A DNA stretch of 64,000 nucleotides, taken from positions 1,383,563-1,447,562 of the forward strand of contig MU004234.1 of NCBI GenBank assembly GCA_010405405.1. Reading direction: 5' to 3'. The translations under genes and the position numbers were made by a program. This document shows positions 11,605 to 20,877 of the stretch, one piece after another. The notes beneath the pieces were generated by a model that did not search any database, was not told the DNA's origin, and saw only the letters and a list, made by a program, of their open reading frames with translations. This stretch comes from Microthyrium microscopicum (lineage: Eukaryota > Ascomycota > Dothideomycetes > Microthyriales > Microthyriaceae). How positions within the stretch are numbered: position 1 is the first letter of the stretch; each line of letters begins with the position of its first letter.

Positions 11605-11831
11605 TACACCCGTTTCTAGAAAGTGGTTGCGCGAGTTAACACCCCTCCTTATGTTTCCATGCTAGATTTTGCAAAATCTAACCAATCATAACTTTCGTTT
11701 TGAAGTTTGGTAACTACTTAAAGCTTCTACCTTTGAAAATGTAGGCTACTTTACGTGTGATTGGTGGTTTGTTAGAAAACTAACATATTGGGGGGTGTCA
11801 AAAACGCAACGACTTTCTAGAAACGGGTGTA
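11605..11831. mobile_element. TA-flanked MITE, family B, nested
   Basis: The 227-bp element has ends TA + CACCCGTTTCTAGAAAGTGG and the reverse complement at the right, ACTTTCTAGAAACGGGTG + TA. The subterminal blocks hold paired AACCAATCA / TGATTGGT sequence. It has inserted at a TA inside the right terminal repeat of the 11200 element, so it is younger than its host. Confidence 0.85.
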
Positions 11832-11873
11832 CATAGGGGCATCGGCGCTCATCAATTTTCGCAGGCGGGTGTA

Positions 11874-12176
11874 CATTGGCCTATTGAACAAACAGTCCAA
11901 CAATATTCTTCGGCATCTGAAACCATACATTTAAGTATAATCTATCTTTCCTGGCCTTTATTGTTGTCCCTTCTTCATCAGGAGTATATAGTAATTGCTA
12001 TATTGCTCTTGCCATGAACTCTATTCAAGCCGAAAAGATGAGATAGATATTTGCCCTGTTTGAGATCTAGTTTATGGCGGTAGGAAAGCTGGCCTCAGTC
12101 CCTGACTTGGGTTTGTCAGAAGCCAGAAGGTGTGATTTTTCAAATAACATATCATAATCTTGGTGATACTGTGGCC
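11874..12176. other. Between elements, no gene seen
   Basis: About 300 bp of unremarkable sequence separating two MITEs. No gene or repeat was recognised. Confidence 0.5.
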
Positions 12177-12406
12177 TACACCCAGATTCGAAAAGTGATG
12201 GTCGCCCAGACACACCCCTCACTTGTTGTTTTTCAGGAAGTCCATCAAACTCAACCAATTACAGCTCGAATATCCGCAAAGACTTAGTAGCTAGAACGCT
12301 AAATCAGCTGAAATATAGACCGTTTTAGCCTTGATTGGTCAATCTGTATAAAGATTAGGATACATGGGGGAGGGTCAGCGACCATCACTTTTCGAATCAG
12401 GGTGTA
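12177..12406. mobile_element. TA-flanked MITE, family C, well preserved
   Basis: The 230-bp element has ends TA + CACCCAGATTCGAAAAGTGA and, reversed, TA + CACCCTGATTCGAAAAGTGA, continuing TGGTCGC. A second copy in the same orientation is at 16117-16340. Its right TA is also the left TA of the large 12405 element, so the two abut with no base between them. Few bases look RIP-changed here, unlike the partner copy. Confidence 0.9.
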
Positions 12407-15400
12407 CACCCCTTCTCATAATGTGCCGTCTACTGACACCCTCCCCCCCATTATCAAATTTTACACAATTCCACTAATCACACGTAAATTTGCCTATAGA
12501 TCTAGAAGGTAGAAAAGCACGCTAATATCTAAGCATTCCAAATATTAAAGCACTAGATTAGTTTTGTTATAATAATCTTAGTGTTTTGGGTACCATTCTA
12601 AAGCTCGTATTTAGCTATTCTTTAGCAGATATTCGTTTAGACATTCCCTAATATTATCTTACCTATTTTACCTATTATTAAATCAATCTTATCCTAAATT
12701 ATTATTATGGACCCTATTTAGTTAGAAATAGCCCAAAATGAAGTAGGCTTAATCCTATCTCGCGCTGGACGCCATATTCTAGACGATAAAAAGCTTGCTA
12801 TTATTTCCTTCCTTCAAATAGGCCAAATAGTAACTTTAATCGCTAAATATGTGGGGGTTTCTAGATCTACTGTGAAGTAATATTGCGCGCGTCTTAATGT
12901 AGTTACTAGTAAGTATATCAAACGACTAAAATATACCTATGGTTGAATTCTAATAATATCTGCTTCTATACGCAATTTTATGCTAAAGATCCTAGTACTA
13001 AAGGAGACTTACTACCTTAATAAAATATCATAATTACTATGGCGCGAGCTTAACGTTTACTATAATGAAGACGTTATTTATAGAGAACTACGATACGTAA
13101 ATTGGATAAAGAAGCGAGTAAGATAACTATAACTCCTAGTAATTCCTATGCTAAATAAGCTTCTTCTAGGTTAAAGAGATCGCTTAATAACGCTATAGCC
13201 TTTAATGAGACGCATATTTTAAACGTATAAGTATTTATACTATTAAATAGCTAGTTTTTATAGATAAGAGCGGTAGTAGTGAATTAGATACTTACTATTA
13301 CTATGGCTAGAGCCTAGAAGGAATTAATTCTAAGTCTGTAGAGCGACTTAATTATATAAAGAGGTTAAACTTACTTCTAGCCTATACTATTTATAGCCTT
13401 CTTACGTATGATAAATATGATGTAAATTTAGACTAAGATAAATTTGAATAGTAGTTAGATTAGGTTCTTCTTTCTTAGTATAGCTACTATCCTACTCCTT
13501 TTAGTATTATTGTTATAGATAATACTTCCTTCTATTATAATGGTGAGATTTAAGACATTTTTGATTAGCATAAAGCCCGTTTAGAATATTTACTACTATA
13601 TTCCTTAGACCTTAACCTAATTAAGGCCTTATTTAGTAATATTAAGTCTTACTTAAAGCAATATCGTCCTAACTTTAATAGAGCAATAAATCGTAAAGAA
13701 AGGTTTTAGCTTTTTGTTAAGGTTTTTAAACGTAGAATACTTAAGTAAAGAAATAATAAAAAATACGCAAAAAAGTATTTTATATATGCTAGATAGCCTA
13801 TATAGATAGTATAATTTTTTTTAGAATTGAATTTAGCTATTTTATTATAGAAATTGTGTAGTAATAAAGTAGAGTTTTAGTAGTAGTCTTTAAGATTGGA
13901 TACTTTTGCTAAATCTTAAGTTATATTATAGTAGATTAAGAATTTAGGGCCCTAACCCTTACTACTTTAGGCTTAGCGGTTACTTATTATAGTTTAGTAT
14001 ATATATAATCTTAAATTACTAAAGTAAGATTTATATTAACACTAAAGCATTTATTACTTCTAAATACTAATAATACTACAAAACTATAAAAATAACCTAG
14101 AAGAACTAAATTATATACTTAATGAGCCTATAATATGTCTCTTTATTAAGGACGGGTAGTCTATTGCTATCTATTTATTAGCCTACTACTAGTTAATAGA
14201 ATCCTATATTTTAGTTAAAATAAACTTATTTATTAACGTATCCTAAGCATAAAACTAAGTAATCTCTTTCTCTTAAAGATAAAGAGGACGTATAAAACGA
14301 ACTTATATAATAATAATTACTTTTTAAATAGCAATAGTAATAGGATTATTATTACCAATAAGACCCCTAGCGAGCTTCTTTACGATCTAAGGGCTAAAGC
14401 TATTTTGCTTATTAAAGACGTTAATATAAAAGCATATCTTTAGATATAGGTAATTAAGTGGATCTATTATTGAAGTTAAAGCCACTATAGAAGCTAATAT
14501 TGTTAGCGCTATGCTAATATAGTTATAAATAGTAATTCTAGTAGTAAAATTACTATTTAATTAAATAGGTGGTAGTTAATTAACTTAATTATCTTAAATT
14601 ATGTTATAAATAGCTATTAAAGGTATTAAGATATTAATATTTAGAGTTATATCTAATTATTCCTAAGCCTAAGAAGTGAGTAATTCTTTACTTATAGAGT
14701 AGTAGTTATGCTTCTTATTAGTTTAGCAAGTAGCCTTTTTATAGTAACTATAAGTTTGATATCTATAGGCATATTTTAGTATTAACTATAATAGCTTCTC
14801 TATTACCTTTGGTTCTAGAAAACTATCCCTATTGGTAGTATTTTATAAGGGATTTGGATTACTGAGTAGGAGGGCTCTAGTAGGTTTAATTTAGCTGCCT
14901 TTAAAGCAACGAGCCTATAGTTATTATACTATATTAGATGTTGAAGTTAAAGCAATATTATCTATTCTAATAGTAACATTATAAGCGTTAAAGGATAGGA
15001 CTAGAACTAGTATTAGCTAGCAAGCATAATAAATAGTAAACTAGTTGTTAATCTTGTCGTTTAGGGCCTTAAATTGATTAAGATCTTTACTATCGTCTTC
15101 TTATAAAGGGTGTTTGAGCAAAGGATAAGCAAAATTTGGTATAATCCTCCTCGCTATAGCTAACTTTAAAGTAAAGATTAATAGGTCTAATCTAATAGTA
15201 TATTTAAACTGTAGATGCTTCTAAAGGGCAAAATATTAATCTTAAAGCTAAATAACCTTAGTATAGGCATACTAAATTATACTAATATAGTAAAGGAATG
15301 TTTAATTAAATTTACCCTTTAAAATAATGCCCTTCCCTTAATATTTAACTAAGTATTTTATAACAATGTTAAAGTCGTCTAGGAGAGGGATTCTAGCGTT

Positions 15401-16100
15401 CTTAGCCTCTAATTAGCTAATTGAATAAACTTTAGAGAATTAAGTTTTTAGTAGATGTTGAATATCGCTTGCTTCGCCCTGAGTGCTTAAAGTAGAAGGG
15501 GAATCTTGTAGTAGTAAAATAGGGTAATCTAGCATTAAAGAGATAAGAGAGCTAATGGTAGTAGTATTAGCTTTAGCTTTGGTAGAGGGCTTTACGACAT
15601 AGTTACTATATTAAGTATTAGTTCGTTTAGTAGTAGTATTAATAGATTTATTAGATTTACGACTCGTTATAGCGACGGTAAGGTTAAATTGCAATTAAAT
15701 TATGTAAAGAATTAAGGAAGTTGAAGTGATAGTAGATTATGAAGAATACGCAGTACTTTACTACTAAGATAAAGCATATTTTGCGTATATTTAGCTTTAG
15801 TAATACCTAAGATAACTTAGATAAGTACGGTAAACGACTATATAGTAATATCTAGTACACTAGAAGAAGCTAATTACTATGGTTATTGTTATATAATAAA
15901 ACACCAAGATTTGGCTTACCAGCGCTTTAAAACTAATACTAAAATCCTTAGTTAGTCATTAGTGCTAATCATAACTAGAATTTTATAGATCCTAGCTCTA
16001 CAAGCTATTTCGCGTGTAATTAGTAGAATCCTAGAAAATCTACAAATTTGATAATAGGGGGGAGGGTGTTAGTGGATGGCACATTATGAGAAGGGGTGTA
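12405..16100 (+). mobile_element. 3.7-kb RIP-degraded Tc1/mariner DNA transposon
   Basis: Terminal inverted repeats of about 60 bp start TA + CACCCCTTCTCATAATGTGC; they match the right end (16040-16100) reversed, through a CCCTCCCCCC block. Inside, sequence is very rich in TA with frequent TAG/TAA, as after RIP. From about 12707 to 13750 a ruined transposase is readable on the plus strand: a helix-turn-helix with KKLAIISFLQIGQ and VGVSRSTVK, then IIVIDNTSFYYN around 13506, and LEYLLLYSLDLNLIKALFSN around 13580-13640. The last corresponds to LEYLPPYSPDLNPIE in Tc1-type enzymes with Pro to Leu and Glu to Lys changes that C-to-T and G-to-A would cause. Between the Asp and the Glu position are 34 codons (DD34E). 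The 2.3 kb after the transposase is unusual and unexplained. Confidence 0.85.
12707..13750 (+). pseudogene. RIP-degraded Tc1-type transposase
   Basis: This is the coding relic within the 3.7-kb element. One plus-strand frame can be followed in pieces with many TAG/TAA stops. The N-terminal helix-turn-helix is next to ILDDKKLAI; the catalytic core shows Asp in VIDN and the third catalytic position now AAG (Lys) in LNLIK at about 13623. It cannot code an active enzyme. The active family member that mobilised the many CACCC-ended MITEs would be expected elsewhere in the genome. Confidence 0.75.
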
Positions 16101-16116
16101 AGCTCGTTTAGCTAAT

Positions 16117-16340
16117 TATACCTAGATTTAAAAAGTGATGGTCGCCTAGACATACCCCTCCCTTATTATCTTTTAGGAAGTCTACTAAATTTAACTAACT
16201 ATAGCTTAAATATCTTAAGAAACTTAGCATCTAGAACGCTTAAACAGCTAAAATATAGGCTATTTTAGCAATGATTAGTTAATCTATATTGGTATACATA
16301 GGGGAGGGTTAGCGACCATCACTTTTTGAATCAGGGTGTA
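16117..16340. mobile_element. TA-flanked MITE, family C, RIP-changed copy
   Basis: It aligns over its whole length with the 12177-12406 element in the same orientation, but most differences are C to T or G to A: CACCCAG becomes TACCTAG, GATTCGAAAAG becomes GATTTAAAAAG, and so on. It lies 16 bp beyond the right end of the 3.7-kb element. Confidence 0.85.
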
Positions 16341-16367
16341 GCAATCATGTTGACACGGAATAGATGA

Positions 16368-16802
16368 TACACTGGTTTGCGAAATGTGGTGCGCTCTCAC
16401 CCTCCCCCTACTATGTGTAAATTGCTAGAATTTTTAGGATCCTACCAATCACACGTAGAATAGCCTGTGGAGTTAGAATATGTGAAACTCTGGTTATTAA
16501 GAGTACTATTTACTAACTAGGAATTTTAGTGCTGAATTTGATCGTTAGTATACTAAACGTTGGGTGGTTTGTTATGTTCTACCTCCATAGTAACCATAAT
16601 AATCAGCTTCTTCTACCAAAATCGTCACACTAAACTTCTATACCGCTTCATAATTTGGAACACTTAATGTAATAGTTAAATATAGCGCGCTTTTTCTACC
16701 TCCCGAAGCTGCAGGCAGTTTTACGTGTGATTGGTGGAATTCTGTTAAAATAAACATAGTAGGGGAAGGGTGAGAGCGCACCACATTTCGCAAACCAGTG
16801 TA
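16368..16802. mobile_element. TA-flanked MITE, family E
   Basis: The 435-bp element has ends TA + CACTGGTTTGCGAAATGTGG and the exact reverse at the right, continuing TGCGCTCTCACCCT. Subterminal ACCAATCACACGT and ACGTGTGATTGGT also pair. It has no coding capacity; the central part is AT-rich. A smaller relative is at 17453. Confidence 0.9.
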
Positions 16803-17026
16803 TATAACGAGTGTGCCTGCTGAGTTTGCCTGACATTGATGAAGTAAACATATCAACTTAAGATCTTGCCTCATTGAGCTTCGTTCTCGATTATTGCCCC
16901 GAAGTAAGGCATTGGGAAACACCATAGTTGATCAGCCAAAGGAGGACTAAGAAATACCTAATCTAAATCTACTACCATGCTATGTATTTACATTCTCAAA
17001 TGAAAGCAATTTCTGTGCTGTCAGTA

Positions 17027-19324
17027 TCAGTTCTTGTCTCCGAACTTCTCAAGCATACTCTTCAGCATCCCCATAGCAGTCTCGCTTTGAATCATAGACT
17101 TTACAGCCTCCTCCCCCCGCGCGACCTGCGCAGCAGCAGACCAACTCCCCCCCCAACAGCCACAGCAAGTTCCGTTCCGGTGCCTTCGTCCATCAACATG
17201 ACTTCCTCAATATATTTCTTTATTCGACTCTCCTCCATGATTTGTCCTGCCTCCATAACAGGATCAAGGAAGGCCCATGCCTTTTCCCAATGTTTTTGAT
17301 CCTTAGTCCAGCACCCTTCAACCGAAACTCAGCCTTATGAGTATTGAGGCCAACACCAGATGTGATATAAGAGTCCAACAGACGGTGCCAAAGGGCTTCT
17401 GCGACGCTACCATGTATTGGACTTGGTACAAAGCATACTATGAATGGGGTCATACACTGATTTACGAAATGTGGTGAACTCTGAACCCCTCCCCAATATG
17501 CTTAATTTTACAGAATACAACCAATTGTATCGAGAATAGCTCATTACTCTGTTGTAAAACCTCTGGCCTAGGTCCCAATGTTCAGATTCCGTCCCTCTAT
17601 AAAGAGCCTAATTGGTCAGATTCTGCAAAATTCACATGTTTGGAGACACCTATGGGGGAGTGTCAGAGTTCACCACATTTCGCAAACCAGTGTAGGAAAC
17701 TTGTCGAACAAGACTCGCAAGGCGGCTATTGATTGTTGGACCTGCGATCTTGGGTGGAGACTTGCCTTGGGAATTGACAATATAGCGGCGGTTCACGTAG
17801 CCGCCCTTGATCTTGTCAATCTTTTTGATGCGCTCGTCATCCGAATTTTGATTGCAATACAACTCAAGGAGATCTGCAAGTTGAAGCAGCTGATTCTTGC
17901 ATGGCCCTTTGCTTTGCTTGTCGACAAAGAAGAATGCATAGATGCAGACAACTTGAGTAGGCTCTTCACGTAGAATTGTTCTGGCATGATTGGCCAACTC
18001 TGGTTCCGACTTGATACGGGATGGTAGAGTTCCCTCGATGAGAGCGCGTATGTATGCAAGAGGAGTGGTAGATAGAATATCTTGACAATAAATGCTTGTG
18101 AGATGATCAACTTTGTCTGAGAACTCGGGTATGCTTGCAAAGTGTTGCGCATACTTCTCAATGAGTTCACCACGGTTCTCTTCCTTCTCAAACTTCACTC
18201 CAACAAAGGACAAGCAGATATCTAGTTGATCGAGGTAACTCAAACACCATAGTTCGCCTTGTGGCTGGAAAGGCTCAATCTCTTTGAGTGTACTGCCTAT
18301 TGGAGATATTGTTAAGCGCGGTATTTATCCGTCACCCACGTTATCCTCGTCATCAGAGTCTTCGCTCTCAGAGTTCACGTCATCGTCTGGTAATTGAGTA
18401 TGATTGCCAAGGCGATCGATGGCGCTCTGAGATGCTGGCAGCGCCCGAACAGAGTGATTAGGTCGAATCCTAGCAGGTGGTAATGCTGCTGTCTGTATAG
18501 GGGTATCAGGGACTTTGAAAGTGCTGCCGGCGACTGGCACTAGCTTTGATTGTATGTATGTATCGGAAAGTTTGGCTCTCTTGCTGGCAGCGGGAGATAC
18601 TGGTTGAGCAAAATCTTTGCTCTGCACTGGTAGTGGCCGTTTGAAGCTCTTGCTAGCTGTAGAGGATGCTGGGCGAGTAGTGCTTCTAAAGGTGCTACCG
18701 GTAATCTGCACTGGCGGCTGTTGTATACGGGTATCAGAAACTTTGGGGGTCTTGCTGATATTGGATGGTGCTAGTCGAGAAGGGACCGGGTGTTGTAACG
18801 GGATAGGCTGGAGAGGGCCACGGGAACCGCGGAGTCCCGTATTGGTACAGCGGTATCAGTGACTTTGGTCTTCTTGCTGGCGGTAGATAATGTTGAACGA
18901 TCTGAGACTTGGGAGGTGGTGCTACTGATCGCTTGCAGTGGTAGTGGCTGGAATCAGTTAGTACAATGATACGATCCAATCCGCTTTGATCGAACGGTCT
19001 TTTTGAGGTGTAGCCAGGATGTATATTTGGTAAGGTAGTACTCTATGGGGGGCTTCAGACACTCTGGCCGCCATCACTGGTCTTGATGTATACCAAAAGT
19101 CATTAAAGCAGGTGATTTCGCAGGGTTAATCTTACTTGCACAGAAGTATTGAAAAGATTGAGCAGATTACTAGTGCCAGAGGTTCGTAGTGGTCGAGCAG
19201 AATCCTTGGAAGTCTTGCTGGATGATTTTGTCTGAGCGGAAGGCTTCAAGCTCGGATTGGGAAAAGGAACCGCCTTGATATATACAGGGCCAGTATTCTC
19301 TTTATCGGCGTTGTCGTTAGCCAT
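17027..19324 (-). pseudogene. Unrecognised gene broken by a MITE and frameshifts
   Basis: Exon 1 is 19324-19136 (63 codons, MANDNADKENTG..., Ser/Lys-rich); a 188-bp intron leads to exon 2 at 18947. Exon 2 reads to a TAG at 18773 and continues in another frame (LAPSNISKTPKVSDTRIQ...) through degenerate repeats of the type SK.PKVSDT..GSTF to an acidic end near 18341. A short intron follows; then the longest clean segment, from STLKEIEPFQPQGELW through YLDQLDICLSFVGVKFE to SRLASLVRQ near 17700. A family E MITE (17453-17694) follows at once. Beyond it, coding-like pieces appear in different frames (SVAEALWH, KDQKHWEKAWAFLDP, EEAVKSMIQSETAMG), with a run of eight G where one more base would restore the frame. 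The stop is at 17027. I do not recognise the protein; it appears dead. Confidence 0.55.
17453..17694. mobile_element. TA-flanked MITE, family E, inside a gene
   Basis: The 242-bp element has ends TA + CACTGATTTACGAAATGTGG and, reversed, TA + CACTGGTTTGCGAAATGTGG. It shares termini with the 16368 element but is shorter. It interrupts the minus-strand gene spanning 17027-19324; the point of insertion may be an intron, because a GT lies just before and a TAG acceptor just after. Confidence 0.9.
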
Positions 19325-19359
19325 TGCTAGTGACAATCATGAAGAGGGACGGGAGTGTA

Positions 19360-19420
19360 GAAGGAGAGACGAAACTTGAAGGAGAGACAAAACTTGAAGG
19401 AGAGACGAAACTTGAAGGAG
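19360..19420. repeat. 18-bp tandem repeat, 3.4 copies
   Basis: The unit GAAGGAGAGACGAAACTT is repeated three times with one change and is followed by a partial copy. It lies just upstream of the 19324 start codon, on the side between two divergent broken genes. Confidence 0.9.
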
Positions 19421-19929
19421 CTGCCAGGCAGAAGTGGCCAGACCAGGTACGTCGATGACTCCCTGAGTCCCTGGTCGCGGTTTCCCTTTTTGCGGAAAGC
19501 TCCTTCCTCGCGACATCAACAACCAAAAACCTTCCCCCTCCTAAGCACCACAACCAACCCAACAGTATCTCCATGTTCAACATCCGAGATGGTTGGAGTT
19601 TGCCATCATTCTACGTATGTTCTGGTGATTTCTATTGACCATGCTCTTTGCTATATGTGTCTCGGCGATATCTAGTACCACGGGATATGGAGACCGAAAG
19701 GGAAGGACTAGAGGAATGCGCCTTCCCCAACAGAACAGTCATGGCAGGAACGACTGTAGCAAGTGGAGCGGCGAGATTCTGCAGCTCCGCATCCAAGATC
19801 ATGATGGCCTCTTGAAAACTTTACTTCCTCTCGCCGGTCATATTGCTCCGACGGCCAACATCAGGTACCGTACAGTGATCTCTTCAGTCATACTAGTACA
19901 TATATCCCAATCTCTACCCAATCCTCATC
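19421..19929. other. Upstream region of the 19930 gene, uncertain exons
   Basis: An ATG at 19573 followed by FNIRDGWSLPSFY and a good GTATGT donor at 19615 could be a first exon, and a coding-like stretch lies at 19690-19810, but I could not join them in frame. It may be a small gene or 5' sequence of the next one. Confidence 0.3.
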
Positions 19930-20127
19930 ATGGATTATCAAGAACCGGCCCCATTGATTCGAAAGCGCTGGAAGTAAGTCACCCTCAGTTCCTAGATGAC
20001 TCCCTGTGGTCGCCATCGCATCCAGTGAGAGCCATAAATCGCGATGTCTCTTACAGGATACGGTTATCTTTGGGCAGATCTTGAAGAATCTGATCTGGCA
20101 TTGAGTTTCTGTCGCGCTGGATCGTCT

Positions 20128-20184
20128 GCTACCATCGTACGCAATGAGTGCCATAGTCATCGATGACACTCATAGCATGCGGTG
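20128..20184. repeat. Long imperfect hairpin within an intron
   Basis: The arm ACCATCGTACGCAATGAGTG pairs imperfectly with CACTCATAGCATGCGGTGG, around a central TCATCGATGA palindrome. It lies in the 249-bp first intron of the 19930 gene, which also holds CATCGC (20014) paired with GCGATG (20041). Confidence 0.75.
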
Positions 20185-20859
20185 GAATTCAACTCAAAGA
20201 CACTGATACTGACATGCACCAGGCTAGTTTACCAAATGGTCCGAGAAACTCATTCAGTAGCCATCGCAAAACTTGCTGCCGAGGCCGTAGAAGTTCGAAA
20301 AAGGCAGGATATCGTTCGCCAGATCCATGAAGCAGTGAAAGCCAAGGATTTGAAACGTTTTTGCGTTATCGCTGCCGAGCTCACTCAGAAATACCCCCAA
20401 CACTCTTTTGAAATGGGGGCTGAAATGGTTGCAAATGCCCTCGACTGCTGGATCAAACAGATCAGCCATAGCAATGCCGCCTTCATCCACCATGTTCTAG
20501 ATCGAAGTGGAGAGTTTGAGCTCAGAACTAGGAAAGAATTTAAGTAAGGGTTAACGTAGGAGTGATCATATCATACTGACCTGTTTCAGGGAACGACGCC
20601 TTAAGGGAATAATTTCCATGGACATGGAGCAACTTGCCGCAGCGGTTCAAGCGGAGAATTCACACAGCGCGGTCATAAACATGATACCATACTGGGCACA
20701 AGATCAGATGAACCTGCTGAAGGAGATGCAAGACGAGATTGATCATCTGAGATCAAAACTATTCGACCAAGAGGAAGCAAAAATGCGGGCGGAGGTAAGA
20801 TTTTCCCCATAACACTTGATGGCTACAATATGATGCGTCTCTCATTGAGCGTTATGGCT

Positions 20860-20877
20860 GCCATCGAACGCGATGGC
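20860..20877. repeat. Perfect hairpin GCCATCG/CGATGGC within an intron
   Basis: GCCATCG, loop AACG, CGATGGC, in the middle of the 111-bp intron 20795-20905. Comparable CCATCG-type inverted repeats occur in the other long introns of this gene. Confidence 0.85.

Larger units (their letters stand above)
11200..11873. mobile_element. TA-flanked MITE, family A, with nested insertions
   Basis: The terminal inverted repeats begin TA + CACCCGCTTGCGAAAAGTGA on the left and, reversed, TA + CACCCGCCTGCGAAAATTGA on the right; they run on through GATGAGC.CCGA. TA at both ends is the target duplication of Tc1/mariner elements. It has no coding capacity. Another element (11605-11831) sits inside it next to its right end, and a palindrome (11371-11475) lies in its left half. 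Without the inner insertion it is about 449 bp. Confidence 0.8.

Noticed and set aside
13800-16030. A second transposon gene on the minus strand of the 3.7-kb element
   Set aside because: Some minus-strand stretches look weakly protein-like, but the mutation load prevents any secure frame; kept only as an open question.
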